Part shown: positions 1 through 11,885 of the stretch, one piece after another
Layout: each line of letters begins with the position of its first letter
Numbering within the stretch: the stretch's first letter is position 1
NCBI RefSeq assembly: GCF_000004195.4
Contig: NC_030677.2
Span: forward strand, 64,442,222 to 64,506,221
Length of the DNA stretch: 64,000 nucleotides
Direction of reading: 5' to 3'
Origin: Xenopus tropicalis
Taxonomy: Eukaryota > Chordata > Amphibia > Anura > Pipidae
Made by a program: the position numbers and the translations under genes
Notes under the pieces: generated by a model
What the model saw: only the letters and a program-made list of their open reading frames with translations
Told to the model about the DNA's origin: nothing
The model's database searches: none

Positions 1-200
1 TCACTTAAACCACTCCCTGGTTGCCATGGTAATTTGGACCTTAGCAACCAGATAGCTTCTGAAGCTCCAAACCAGAGAGCTGCTGCAATAATTAAAAAAC
101 TACAAATAATAAAAAATGGAGACGAATTGCAAAACTGTCTTAGAATATTAACCTCTTCATCATACTAAGAAATCAACTTAAAGGTGAACAACCCCTTTAA
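1..200. mobile_element. T2/Kolobok-like MITE, right end
   Basis: The stretch closes with AAGGTGAACAACCCCTTTAA, which contains the terminal TTAA and the reverse complement of a TTAAAGGGG start. Both are the hallmark of Xenopus T2 (Kolobok superfamily) MITEs. The body (CTCCCTGGTTGCCATGG, then CTTAGCAACCAGATAG) is a familiar Xenopus repeat body. The left end lies outside the window. It is non-coding and non-autonomous. The same terminus recurs near 36.6 kb. Confidence 0.75.
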
Positions 201-2177
201 ACTCTAAAATGAAGGAAGGTGTTAATGCTCAGGGCAGGGGGCAAAAGTATGAAAGACATGGCAGCTTGTGCCCATTTCTTTTGCACTTTGCACCTTGTCT
301 TGGTGCTCTAAAGTCACATGGTGTTCCAAGCTATAATAGAAATGCAATAAAAATGATGCCAAATGACATGACTCAGTGTGGGAAAGCATCGATTTATCTA
401 TCATTTATTAGGTAAGAGCGCTTGGCATTTCGTGCTCGGTCTGGTCAAACATGCAGGCAACATAAAATCAAGTCCCATAAATATACCTAACAAGTATTGG
501 GTTGAACTAGTTCATAATGATGTCAACCTAGAAAATGTTTGAAAGTCAATCACCATGTAGTTCTTAAAAATACAATAAATACATTTTAGTCAGTTATATC
601 CCTAAAGCTAATTTGAAATAGAAAGGTTAAAGTAAATGAAATAAAACTAGAGACATTTCTGTCAGTCAATGTTAAATATAAATACTTTTGTGTGGAAATA
701 TTGTATGAAATCAGCAGTGAGAAAGCTACTGCCAAGAGAAAATATATATATATTTCAGCAGAGGATTGACATGCAGGGAAATCTTTGGAATTACCCAGAC
801 TCAACGCTCAATTTATGGGACCTAAGCATTGGTTATGCCTCTATTATTTGAACTGTCCTGCCTCAGAGTTACGCCTCTGTCTCATTCTGACAGGAGATAA
901 AGCTGCGTTGTGACATTAGGAGAGGAAATTGGTCAAATAATTGTGCGCTGAGAAGCTCCCGTTACTTCATAGCGCTGCCGTCTGTCTTCGATTTTTCAAA
1001 GAGTTTGCTCCCTTCCTAATGGATTTAATAAGGATTGCATGGTTCATGTGTTGTGCTTTTGCTGAATATAATCTGATTGCCCTCTCTCCCCTCCACGCTC
1101 TAAAGTTTGATAAATATTTGCTTCATGCAAGCTTAGGGCTGTAATGAAAATGTTGCTGTTCTAAACTGTTCTAACTAGTTCTCCTGATCTGTTCTGATGT
1201 CTTTCATCTACAACTATTCAAATCTTTGTATAGTGCATTCCTTTTGCTAATTCAATTTTCAATTCAAGCAATCCCCCCCCCCTAAATGTTTAGCAATCCT
1301 GTGACAGATTTGCTGACATCAAGAAATTGGCCCATGGAGTTAATTCAGATGTCTATGCGACTGGAACTGTGGCCTTTTATTGGTCAAAGAGGCTTGGTAT
1401 TGAGTGGGAAATGTGAGTTTTAGTGTGATTATAATTGTGCCTTATGTGTGCTCTAGGCTCATGTCCAGCTAGCCAATAAGTGATTTAATGGCTACTATTT
1501 AAGCAGTCCTGGTATAATGCTCATGTGAAGTCAGTCAGCCGGAAGTCCTAAATACTAAAAAATAATACTTGGCACAACGTTCTGTGTGCAAAAAAAAAGA
1601 ATCCTTTCTTAGATAATTACGTTATAAAGCTTTCCTGCAGAATGGAACCAGCTGTTCCAAAGGATATGGCAAATGTTCCATATACCCCTTTATTTTGCTT
1701 GTGCTAATTTCTGCCAGCAGAAACAATGCAGAAAAAATAAAACAAATTCTATTCGGTGTCCATATGAAACCATTAGCAAAACAGGGTAATAATATTCTCA
1801 CAAAGAATCCTGCAAGGTTAAAAAGATTTCTATGAAATAAATAATCTAAATAGAGTATGCAAATATAAGCTGGAACAATTCTTGTTTACAACTGTTCATC
1901 ATACTGCAGAGCTATTAGAGCTGTTGAGCTGCCCCATGGGGGCTAAAAGAACTGAACAGGGGACTCAGTGTAAAGACCAATAAGGATGAAATTGGGGTCA
2001 GTATGTATTAGCGGCTCTTATAATATCTTATAAACTATAGCAGGATAACCTATACACTAGTATTTCTTTATATAACCTTATTATGATGTATTGCAGACCC
2101 TGGCCAGATATTGATTCTTAAACTGTGTGAAAATCCAAAAAGTCTGAAAAGCAGTTTCATACCCAGAAAAATAGGAT
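201..2177. other. No recognised feature (unique-looking AT-rich DNA)
   Basis: I see no gene, no transposon termini and no tandem repeat here apart from a short C run near 1273-1281. Open frames are below 75 codons on both strands and show no recognisable motif. Confidence 0.5.
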
Positions 2178-2232
2178 TTAAAGGGAAGATTCACAATAAA
2201 ATTAACTTTTAGAATTATATAGAATTCATCGT
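2178..2232. mobile_element. T2-like MITE, left-end fragment
   Basis: It begins TTAAAGGGAAGATTCAC and continues into AAAATTAACTTTTAG, which matches the usual left terminus of T2-type Xenopus MITEs. No matching right end follows, so this is a truncated copy. Confidence 0.45.
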
Positions 2233-2789
2233 GATGTGTTATTGTCCTTCCACTATTACTCTTTGGTGAAAATTACCACTATTCAATGTTCACCATTTAT
2301 AGTTGAGCTTGTAGATCTGCCAATAGACAGTGACCATATATGCAGCCAAAGCTGATTCCCATTCTTTCTCTAGCATCTGTAAATAGACTGTGGATTGGTT
2401 ACTTGGGTTGCTGGACCTACTTTGCCACAGAGAAATAGTACATGCCGTGCCCTTCTGCATATGGCTCAGGCATGCTGTCCATGCCGCTCCAGCAGTTCAT
2501 TTGTAAAACCCTTTGTGCCTAAAATACACTGAGCAGCCAAATAACTTAAAAGCCAAATAGTGCACTTAAGAAATGCATTTTAAAAGCTTGTTGGGATACA
2601 GTCTAGTAGTTCCAGTTTCTGTTTATCCCTAAAATAACTGTTTTTTTATTTTTAGAAGCAGTCTCATTAGGATTTTTTCTTTTCAACCCGTTCCATGCCA
2701 GGTTCATTTGATCTTGCCATGTGGAAACTTTTCGGGACAGACTGAAGTGTAATCAGGAACAAGAGCTTATGTGGTGCTTGCCTCCATAT

Positions 2790-2936
2790 GTAATAAAAGA
2801 CACTAAGTTTGCCCAGTAGCAGTAACCCATAGCAACCAATAAGATGTTTGTTTTTAAACAGGTGACCAGTAAATTCTACCTGCTGATTGGTTGTTATATG
2901 TTATTGCTCCTGGGCAAACTTAGCGCCTTTTATTAC
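2790..2936. mobile_element. Palindromic 147-bp MITE with GTAATAAAAG termini
   Basis: The left end reads GTAATAAAAGACACTAAG followed by TTTGCCCAG. The right end is its reverse complement (CTGGGCAAACTTAG, then CGCCTTTTATTAC) with one mismatch in about 27 bp. The interior is also roughly self-complementary: CCATAGCAACCAATAAG on the left answers CTGATTGGTTGTTATATG on the right. The whole element could fold into one long imperfect hairpin. It has no coding capacity. I recall it as a common Xenopus repeat; its superfamily is not decided here because I see no clear target duplication. Confidence 0.75.
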
Positions 2937-3160
2937 AGAACCTCTCTTGAAGTGTTAAACATGCAAGAACATTTTTTCTGAGATAAAAAGCTTTTTTACA
3001 TACACATAGATTTTTGCATGTATCAACATAGTGATATAAATGACTGTTATTAAAAATTAGTAGCCTTTCTATTCAAGCCATACCAAAATATTCACAAGTT
3101 GTCAAGTTTTTTGCACCTTGCCCCGTGGTCAGTGCCCGAATTCTGTTCTCCAGAACAAGC

Positions 3161-3671
3161 TTAAAGGAGAACTAAACACTAAAAATGAATAAGTGTAGAA
3201 ATGTCATGTTTTACAGTGTATACTGATCTTATTGCACCAACCTAAAGGTTCGGCATCATTACAGTAGAAATGATCTAGGCCTTCAGAATTGTCACAGGAG
3301 CTCCACATCTTGGATTCTGTTAGAACTCTCCAGAACAGTGCACATGCTTAGTGGGCTCTGGGCAGCTGTTGAGAAGCTGAGCTTAGGGGTTGTCGCAAAT
3401 TGTCAAGCAGAAAACAAATTGTGACACTTATATTCTATATATACAGTATATTGTGTGTCGGTCCCTAAGCTCAGGTAACGTAGAGCTGCACAGAGCATGC
3501 GCAGTGAATCAGCAGAAAAGAAGATGGGGAGCTACTGGGGACATCTTTGGAGGCACAGATCTTCACTAAAGAGCAATAGTTTCCTTGGGCTGGTACAGAG
3601 GCCCAAAACATAATGTACAAAATGTAAAATTTCTTGTCTACTTCTTTATTTAAGCATTAGTTCTCCTTTAA
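3161..3671. mobile_element. Complete T2/Kolobok-type MITE (511 bp)
   Basis: Both ends are present. The left is TTAAAGGAGAACTAAACACT and the right ends AGTTCTCCTTTAA, giving an inverted repeat of about 13 bp with TTAA at each border. TTAA is the target site of Kolobok/T2 elements. The interior (GCACATGCTTAGTGGGC, GAAGATGGGGAGCTACTGG) is non-coding and shared with the fragments near 10.2, 53.8 and 54.1 kb. It was presumably moved by a transposase supplied elsewhere in the genome. Confidence 0.85.
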
Positions 3672-4690
3672 TTAGGAGTTGAAGGAACAGCGCTTTGCCC
3701 AGCACTATGGGTAGGCACAGGAGGAGGCATATATATTAGGGAACACCAACAGGCGCATTGAGCTTAGGAGTCTTGTCCTTTTTGTCTGTCCTATGGCAGG
3801 TGGTAAGGGCACGGATGCCTTTCTGGTGTGAGGAGTAGGGCACGGCAAAGCCCCAGATGCAAGCACAGGGTAAATAAGCATTAATTGCAGAATTCTTCAA
3901 CAAACCTGTGAAAGAAAAGTACTAAGTACAAGTATTTTTACTTATATAAAAATTTATATCCCTTGCTTAGCAATGAACAGTTTGTCACCTTTTACGTTAA
4001 AAGACATTTGACTGCAAGTTGGCTGCCATGGCATTTTCATTCTCTTATCCTATAGCAACAGTATAGCAGGTAGGATTTACCATGAAAGCATTTGACATTT
4101 AAAAAGCAAACGCCAAATTGGTTAATATAGGTTATAAGAAATTGCACCAATGACAGGGACAGAGACAGCACTCTCATAGGGGCAGCAAATGGCAACACAT
4201 GAGCAACATACTTTTCGTATGGAAATGCACTGGATTTAACAAGCAAGCTACTCATTGTTAAAAAGCAGTTCAACACAGAACTTGCTTCCACTGTCAGTGC
4301 TGATGGAAGGTGGAAAAAATTTTACCATAATGGAAAAATGCTTTGATGGTTAGACAATTTGCAGTGCACTGGACTCTACATTTTCCTAGAATGTACAACA
4401 CTAATATAATGGACAAAAAGATTACATACACAAGTTATTTGTAGACTGCGAGCACAAATTATCTATTGTGCGCAGCTTTAAAAACTGTGTATGCAGAGCA
4501 GTGGGATATGTCCAAAATTGCAGTCATTTATGAATAACTGCTCATACAAAATGTATTTTGTGCTCCACCATTTGTGGCTGCATCCATGCACTAATGCACA
4601 TCTTACTGGGAACTCTACTTAACTCAAAATAATCAAGACATAATGCAGATTTTAAAAAGGGAATTTAATAAGCAAGAACAAGAAAGGATG
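3672..4690. other. No recognised feature
   Basis: The first part (3690-3890) is relatively G-rich, but I cannot match it to a family and it carries no long open frame. The rest is AT-rich and featureless to my reading. Confidence 0.4.
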
Positions 4691-4914
4691 ATGTGAGTTA
4701 AGGATGCTGAAGAACCCCATCAACTCCCATCATCCTTACACCACTTCATCTATTCAGCGTGTAACTCTTCCTTGGCTGTATTGGCCTAAAACAAGCTGCT
4801 CTTGGGCAGAAGGCCATGACTTGTGCAGGGCCAAATTCCTGCCCTCCTTTTGCCCCAAACTACTGGCCTAGAAATAATCACCACTTACAGCTTGTCCTTC
4901 GATTGGAAAATGTA

Positions 4915-5400
4915 TTGGCCACAGCTTTATTACATAACATAAGCAATAAAATACATAACCATAAATATAAATAACAAATAAATAATAACAGTATTAACAA
5001 GTATATTAACAAATACTAAACAGTAATACTTCGAGCTCTGAAGTCCCTGGCAATGGAGCAAACTAAGTGCATGACAAGTACCGGCCACCAGTCTCTCGTG
5101 CCTTCCAGCATGGTGGGTACACAGGATTGCATGCTTCAACCAAGGTATCAATATATATAATGTAACACCTCCCAGAGACCCATCGCTCTTAGAGAGGAAA
5201 CATCCAGAACCATGTCTCATTGAACAAGTGGGACTTGCTAAACTCGGCACTGCCAACAAAATCTATCTCCATTGCCAGGGACCCGCTGCCCGGCTGTGAC
5301 AATGGGCCATCCTCCCTTAGCTTCTTGCTTCGCCATATCCCCAAAATACTCACCTTCTTGGGTCAACTTAACCTTTATCCCATTACCTGGCCACATTTGT
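4915..5400 (-). mobile_element. LTR-like retrotransposon relic, minus orientation
   Basis: Read on the minus strand, the segment runs into an AT-rich tail and then AATAAAGCTGTGGCC (the poly(A) signal covers 4927-4932). That is the usual R-region signature of an LTR. A very similar signal and tail occur at 20.73 kb on the same strand, and a related one at 9.84 kb on the plus strand. TG...CA borders, a primer-binding site and coding remains are not evident, so this could be a solo LTR or another polyadenylated repeat. Confidence 0.4.
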
Positions 5401-6130
5401 GACAACTAACACAAAGGGTAACAATGGGAGGGTGGGTGGGACTCCGTTTTCGCTTTCCAAAATGGATACCCTCCTTAACCGTGGCTGCTTCAAATGCCAT
5501 ATGCTCCACCCCCCAAATGCTAGATACTAAGCCCCAGTAATTAACCCCTGTCTGGCAGTGTGTCCCGCCCAGTCATGAGCCCTTTTCCAGCAATTGCTGT
5601 ATTGGGCTTCCCTTTCCTCCCCTTAATATAGAGATTTCAACTTCTATTGCTGGCCACCTGGGGGATCTGTAAGAAGTATGCTGTAGATAAACTATGGGCT
5701 GGAACAACCCTACCCCCGTGCCTATAGCAAAACACCCTTTTCCCAGGGCATACATTACAGCTATTGGGACTTCCTGAGCCAGTAGGGCAATAATGGCTTG
5801 GGTCTCCTACAGGTGCATACTGGAAGTTTCACACAATATGGATTATTTCTAACCCTGGGTTACATATATTTTAGAGAACATAAATACATGGAGGGCACTC
5901 AAATTACAAAAATAATTATTTGGTGCAAAATCAGCCCAAAAAGATTACCCCCATAAAGGGTAAAAAGGTCAATACATTTTGTACATAAATGGGTTTGCAC
6001 ACACAAATGAAAAGCACAGTGGTAGTATTAACATTTGTTATCCTTTATGTAACACTTTCAAAAAACTACAAATAAAGACAATTATATATGATCATAAAAA
6101 TCCATTACATACCTGAAAGTTGTGCACAGA
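5401..6130. other. Unclassified repeat-like and AT-rich DNA
   Basis: The stretch contains short C-rich patches (5505-5570, 5700-5740) and then AT-rich sequence. There are no termini, tandem units or plausible coding sequence. Confidence 0.35.
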
Positions 6131-6245
6131 GATGATAAAAGATACACAGGGTAGCGGATACACTTGCCAAAATGAGAATTCCCTCGACGTTTTGGCAATA
6201 AAAGCCTTTCTCAAGGGGAACAAAGGGCACATGCATTTCTATGAT
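6131..6245 (-). repeat. Possible Penelope-like element end (degenerate hammerhead-like motif)
   Basis: On the minus strand, 6181-6218 reads CCTTGAGAAAGGC, then a short loop, then GCCAAAACGTCGAG. The arrangement of a (C)TGAnGA-like box, a GGC/GCC stem and an AAACG box is that of the hammerhead-like motif carried in the terminal repeats of Penelope-like retroelements. The first box is not the canonical CTGANGA, so a working ribozyme is unlikely. No reverse transcriptase remains are visible nearby. Confidence 0.3.
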
Positions 6246-8061
6246 CTGATAATAGTTTATGAAATACAAGTAATAGATTTTTAAACAAATTTGATGAGAA
6301 TGGTTTTGACTGCTCTTTGACCATTAATCCTGCCATTATAGCTCATTAATAAGTCCATTAATATATTTTTTGGATAGTTGTAATTCCTTTTTAGACTTTG
6401 TAATTGTCCATATATGGCAGATCAAAGCACACTTTAAGGCAATACTTATTGATGCAGGTCTGTCTAATATGTTGGCTCACATTATAGGTTTACTAATGCA
6501 TGGATAATTTCCTCCAAAACACTAAGCCATAGCAACCATTCTGATATTTTCTTTCATTGTTTAAACTGCTGTCAATGAATCAAAGCTTAATGGCTGCTCA
6601 TGCTTAAACATGATGGCCGTACTAAAGATTTCTGTTAGACTGGTGATTTTTACTGCTTTGTTTATCCAGCATTTCAGTAAGTGTTCTTTAAATTTAACTA
6701 TAGACTGTTATACTTATCAGTTCCATGACAATGACTAGGGGTATAATATACTTTAGAGTAAATTAATGTTTCCTCATTAAAGTATCCCTCAAGAGAAAGT
6801 ATATAAAATGTAAAAAACAGGAATTAAAGTTCCATTTATATATGCTGACTTTATTTAATCCATGTGCTTTTTATTACAGGCTGACCTAGCCTTTAGTAGA
6901 TTGTTTTACATTTTTGTGGGGGCCTGAACTTTTATTTGTCATATTGTTATGTCTTGTTGTTTTTATGCTTTATGAGGATTAGCTCACAATAAAGTGCCCA
7001 TGTTTTGTTATGGAACCACGCAGGGAATAGATCTTATCCTTAGTATTTAGAAGAAACCAAAATGCATCTTGATTATGGGTCTTATAATGTCTTTCCCAGT
7101 GTGCACTTTGAAAACCGTGGTCTTCACTGAAATGATTAAACCCAACACTGGAAATGTTCACATATACTCTGTGAATGATTTAACAGCTGTTTGCCAGAAC
7201 TAGTGGTTGAGTAAGAATGCATGCTGCCTCCTGTCACTATGGCATACAGTCTATATAAGTAGCCAATCATTTCTTTTATGCTTGTGGGACAGATTGTATT
7301 AAATTAAATTGATAATATGATTAAAATAATTTTGTGGAGCACATGAACAGACTGGGGTCTCTAAATATACCATGGAAGGCCATATCTGGTGTGTGGGCTT
7401 CTTATTGGGCTTAGGTGTTTCAAAACACTGTTGGAATGAGGCCCCTGTCCCAAAGAGCTTACAATCTAGTAGGAAAAGGAAACAAACAGAAAGAAAAAAA
7501 AAAAACAGAAAAAAATCATAGCAGTTTGTGCCTGCAGAAATGAGTACCAATATGTTTTCTCAGTTTTGCTTAATTCTTGTTTCCATTGATTTTTTTCCCC
7601 CATAGTGATATTGTTTATCAAAATGTCCAGTTTCTATGCACCCCCTATAGTAATTCATGCTTTCCCTGGGTTACCTGTTGTAATAAGCATATCCTTTTTG
7701 TTTTTTTCAACATAACCTAATAGGGGCCTCTTTTTCATTCTGTATGATGATGAATTTTGTGAAAATAGTGTAAGAAGCAGTGTAAAATAAATTAAGATTT
7801 TAGGAAGCTGTATTTTATGCAGTTACATTATAATATGGTGCAACCCATTCAAGTCAATGTGAAAAGTTCAAGTGGCAACACAATTTTATAAATGTGTGCC
7901 CAGAAACAGACCATGTAGTTGGTTTTGCCATTATGTTCTTGGCACATTTAATCAATCTAATCAAATAAATATAAAGGACTGAGGATGTGGTTTACCTGTA
8001 AAGGACTGTGCATGACATGCTCAGGATCAGATATACTATAATCAATATGAATCAGAGAGAG
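6246..8061. other. No recognised feature
   Basis: This is AT-rich sequence with an A run at 7495-7510. The phrase CCCAAAGAGCTTACAATCTAG (7447-7467) resembles a widely dispersed ancient repeat, but it is too short to call. Confidence 0.35.
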
Positions 8062-8130
8062 CTGTAGCTAGGGGTAGACAGCAGAGGTACCTCCTTGGGT
8101 GCAAGCGAGGAGGGGCATGATTCCGGGAGT
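8062..8130. mobile_element. hAT-like CAGGG-family MITE, end fragment
   Basis: AGCTAGGGGTAGACAGCAGA followed by GGTACCTCCTTGGGTGCAAG matches the terminal portion (CTAGGGGTAGGCAGAAGAGG) of the hAT-type copies at 53.5 and 57.9 kb. The opposite end is absent. Confidence 0.45.
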
Positions 8131-9229
8131 TAGCAAACAAGTTTTCGGCAGGGTGGGTTGTGCAAGCAATGGCAGCATCAGGGTGGAGGTGAGTGAGACA
8201 TGTAGTATTGCCTCAAGCAGACCAGCTGGTCCGTAACGTCAAACTCTTTTGCTTCTGCTAGCTTTCACTTGTGTACGTCTTTTGGAATATATATTAAAGG
8301 GGGCAGAAATAAATTTGCAGCTCTGCCAGGAATTTCTTTATTTTTTGCTGTGCTGAGAATAAGGGGGAATATGAATAAAATCACAACTTTAGGATATATC
8401 ATATTAAGGCCCATATAGGCTTTCCAAGGAAGAAATGAAAGGGAAACTGCAATAATAATAAAAAGAATAATGGAGAATTCTTTTACAAATAAAGCAAATG
8501 GTGTTTTAGACCCTTATCCACACTGACAATTGTGGCAGACATTTAAGTTTACAAATATGGGATATCTATCAGAGTGTGTGTACATGTGGGTGTGTGTTAG
8601 TGGGATTTCTTAATGTTGTGACCTCCCCATCCCATTCTTTATATTCCCTCCTGGCTTTCTGGTTGTAAAGTTTTTAGGTGACATACAAGACTAGCACTTC
8701 TGGCATAAACTATAACCAAAACTACTTTCTTATATGGTAGTTTAAAAAAGTATGAGCAAAGTAGGAATGATATCTCATGGGCCACTAACAAACAGGTGCA
8801 AGTAGCATCTGCACACAAACTGCTGTCAACACTTTGAATAAATAGTTCAGATACATCACTATTGTTTCATTAGTAAAACAGATTCTTGAAAATGCTGCAA
8901 ACCGATGAATAAAACAAAATGCAAACAAATAAAATTGTAAAACAAAACATCTGTGTTGGCTTATAATTTCTAAACACAGCATTTTGTTATCTTGCTTCCT
9001 TTATCTGAATGGTTAACATATGTGCATATATCATGAGTGGTGCAAAAGTTAAAAATGTCCTCCAAATGTCCTTCAAACAGATCATCAAGTAATTTAGTCA
9101 GAGCAAAATGGGAAAATCCTTTCTCTAAACACTTGGGAGGGATATTATGGCTGCTGCATTCCACTTATTGAGATCTGTCTTTTGTTCTGATTTGTTTTTG
9201 TGTTCAGACATCATAACCTTAAAGAACTA
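8131..9229. other. No recognised feature
   Basis: This is AT-rich DNA with a short GT-rich patch (8573-8600). No element termini or coding potential were seen. Confidence 0.35.
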
Positions 9230-9910
9230 ATGTTTGACAAAGTAGCAGAGCAGAAATGCTGCACTTTATGTATTGGGGTTCTGTACCTGGCCAAGGTGAC
9301 CACTCTAACGATCTGTGTCTCCAAAGCTGCCCCTTGTAGCTTCCAGTGACCGGTGACCCGTAGCAGGGGCATGACAGCGTCATAGGGTTTGTAGGCCACT
9401 CCTAGCTAGTTTGGGATTGGTGTGTTTAAACGGCTGCAAGTTAGGGATATAAAAGGTAGCTCCGTGCTTTCCCGCTTCCAGTCCATTTTAGGCAGTACAG
9501 GAATACGCCCACCCTCCCTCCCCAAAAAACAGGTGAGTTGGTATTATAGTTTGGCTGGCGGAGTGGTTGAGACTGGGAACCAATGGTTGCATGGTTATTG
9601 GTGGTTGGCACGCCTGGCGTGAGTTTGTTGAAGAGCAGGGGGTCCCGGGCTAGGATGGCAGCTGGCAGCGCTAGTGGCATTGCGCAGTTATTGGATTGTT
9701 ACGGTTGTTTGTTATACAAACGTTCAAGTTATCATATGTTTATGATATGTTATCTTATTTTCATGTTATGTTTGATATGTTTATCATATGTTCGTGTTAT
9801 GATATTTGTTTATGGTATGTGTTAAATTAAACTTCAGTTGTTAATAAATGTTCTGCGGCCCTTTTCATCCAAATTTGGTGTCCGTGTAATTCTTCTGGGA
9901 TTGGAGGGAT
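9230..9910 (+). mobile_element. LTR-like unit, plus orientation (probable solo LTR)
   Basis: The segment has the order of an LTR: a GC-richer upstream part, a TATA box (TATAAAA at 9448-9454), about 390 bp of transcribed sequence, a poly(A) signal (AATAAA at 9843-9848), then CTGCGGCCCTTTTCATCC and a short GT-containing tail. 9715-9830 is a degenerate repeat built on TTATGTTT/ATCATATG. I see no gag-pol remains on either side, which fits a solo LTR. The borders are approximate because TG...CA ends and a target duplication could not be fixed. Confidence 0.4.
9448..9454 (+). promoter_or_regulatory. TATA box of the LTR-like unit
   Basis: The sequence GGGATATAAAAGGTAGC is a good match to a Pol II TATA box and is correctly placed about 390 bp upstream of the AATAAA signal. 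Its activity is inferred only. Confidence 0.35.
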
Positions 9911-10109
9911 AGGAGGGGTGGTGTGGTAGGTTGACAAGAGGTGGAGCAAGTCCCAATGATGCGCCTGTCATGTCTTCTTTTGCTGTGGATTCACAGGTCT
10001 GAGCTTAGAGACTGACTTACAATATGTTCAATACAAAGTATATGAAAGTCATGATACAAGTCTGATTAGTAATTAATGCATAGCATGGTAGCTCTGAATC
10101 CAGCACAAT

Positions 10110-10391
10110 TTGCATAGTTTAATAATCAACCCTGTAGCATCAACATCTATGACAGGCGGACCTCATCTTCTTTTTGATGATTTGCAACAGCTGTCCAGAG
10201 CACACTGAGCATGGGCAGTGCCGCTGACACACTAACAAAACCCAAGATGGAGAGCTCCTGTGCATAAATTTTAAGGCCTGGATCATTACCACTATAGGGA
10301 TACTGGACATCTAGGCTGATGCAGTATATTCAGTATATAAAGTACAACATTTTTAGTCATATTTGGTTTTAGGGTTTTGTTTTTCTTTAAG
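10110..10391. mobile_element. T2-like MITE, right part
   Basis: AATAATCAACCCTGTAGCAT, GCACACTGAGCATGGGCAG and AAGATGGAGAGCTCCTGTGC are shared with the copies at 53.7-54.2 kb and, more loosely, with the complete element at 3.2-3.7 kb. The end degenerates to TTTTTCTTTAAG, a decayed form of the CTCCTTTAA terminus. The left end is missing. Confidence 0.55.
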
Positions 10392-10614
10392 TTAGCCTTC
10401 TAGTTAGCCAAATAAAAGAAAGTATCTTTATCAGACAGGGAACTCTAATAAATGTTGTTTATACATATTACTTACTAGTCTCTATTACTATTGCACTGTT
10501 ACGAACAGGATTTGTAGACCTAGACAAATGATATGGAATTTTCTCCCTCACCAAGAACTTGGTGTAGAACAACATTTATAACATGAAAATGTACTCATTT
10601 TTGACAATTATAAA

Positions 10615-10676
10615 CACTGAAAAGGGGGGTACCTAACATTTGACCCCCCAGTGATTTTACCCTTCCTTCTCCTTTA
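10615..10676. mobile_element. T2-like MITE, right-end fragment
   Basis: GTACCTAACATTTGACCCCC followed by CAGTGATTTTACCC and CCTTCTCCTTTAA is the same terminus as the 48.4-48.8 kb element (CACCTAACATTTGGCACCCC, CCTTCTCCTTTT). TTAA is at the border. Confidence 0.5.
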
Positions 10677-11365
10677 AGGCTATAATATGGAAAGCTGCAG
10701 TAACCATAAAACAAGTAATATGGATGAAATTGATGAAGAGCAAGAGGCCTTCTACATAATGACAGTATTGGGAGACCTAGAAATCTCATAAATACAGAGT
10801 AAAAGTACAGTTTGTGTTTTTCCGTACACAACCTTTTTATATTGATGATGAACAACTCTGCTGTAGAAAGATGATATAATTACGAACTCATGGATAAGGA
10901 GACACGTTTTATGTTTGGCATGACAAAACTTTTTTGTTAAACTGCCAAACCCATAAAAATGTAAGTGGTTTCAAACTATGGCCTTGCACTTGCAGATACG
11001 TCTCTTTGTTATACTGCAGAGTGATGCAACCTTTGTCTTTTTTTTATGGATTTGCTGGTTTAGTTATCTATGGATAATGTGAAACACACAACTTTGTACA
11101 CAGCAAACACAAAAGAATATTTTATGAGAATTGCATCCTCTCTTTGAAAGTATAGATTTGTTTCCATTTATATTCCATCATATAAACAGTAAATTATGAG
11201 GACTTGGGTAATTCTGTGCCAGAACATTCGTCCTGAGAATGTTTGTATTTATATAAAACTAGAAGCCACTGTAGACTGAGGCATGTTTGGAAATTTTACA
11301 TTTTTACTTAAGATTTTACTTTTTTTAATTAAAAAAAAGACCATGGGGCATACAAAATTTTGCAT
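10677..11365. other. No recognised feature
   Basis: This is AT-rich unique-looking DNA with homopolymer A/T tracts near 11038 and 11330. Confidence 0.35.
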
Positions 11366-11590
11366 TACAGATATGGGATGCATTATCTGAAAACCCATTA
11401 TCCAGAAAACTCCAAATTAAGAAAGGGCCATCACCCACAGACTCCATCCTGTAATAATAAAACAATACTTTGTACTTGATCCCAACTAAGATACAATTAA
11501 TCTTTGTTGGAGGCAAAACAATCCTATTAGGTTAAATTACACAAAGATCCCTTATCCAGAAAACCCCAGGTATTGAGCATTCTATTTAAC
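11366..11590 (+). mobile_element. ACAGGTATGGG-family MITE, degenerate copy
   Basis: ACAGATATGGGATGCATTAT, AACCCATTATCCAGAAAAC, TTGTACTTGATCCCAACTAAG and CTTATCCAGAAAACCCCAGG appear in the same order as in the other copies in this window. Parts of the middle and the right terminal repeat are lost. Confidence 0.7.
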
Positions 11591-11644
11591 AGTTCCCATA
11601 CCATTAGAAAAGTCAATGTTTTATTAAAGGAAAAAGAAAAGGTA

Positions 11645-11885
11645 AAAACTAAGTAAGCTTTATCAGAAAGGTCTATGTAAATACAGCCATAAGCACTTAT
11701 AGAATAGTCCTCTATCAAAATAAACACAGGATTTCTTGTCTCGTTTTTTGTAAACATGATGTTTCATTGTCTGACTTCCTCTCTCAGAAACATCCTTAAT
11801 TCCGGTAGCCAGAGTCTGCTCAGTTTTTTCCTCTCTCCCCTCTCCTGTCTTAAGCTTTCTTAAGCAAAAGGAGAAAGCTTCTAAA
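11645..11885. mobile_element. T2-like MITE interior
   Basis: TAAGTAAGCTTTATCAGAAA, ACAGCCATAAGCACTTATAG and CAGAAACATCCTTAATTCC match the left half of the element at 38.64-39.40 kb. The terminal TTAA ends are not preserved. Confidence 0.5.

Noticed and set aside
7441..7470. Ancient dispersed repeat phrase AAAGAGCTTACAATCTAG
   Set aside because: It is too short and isolated to assign to a family by eye.
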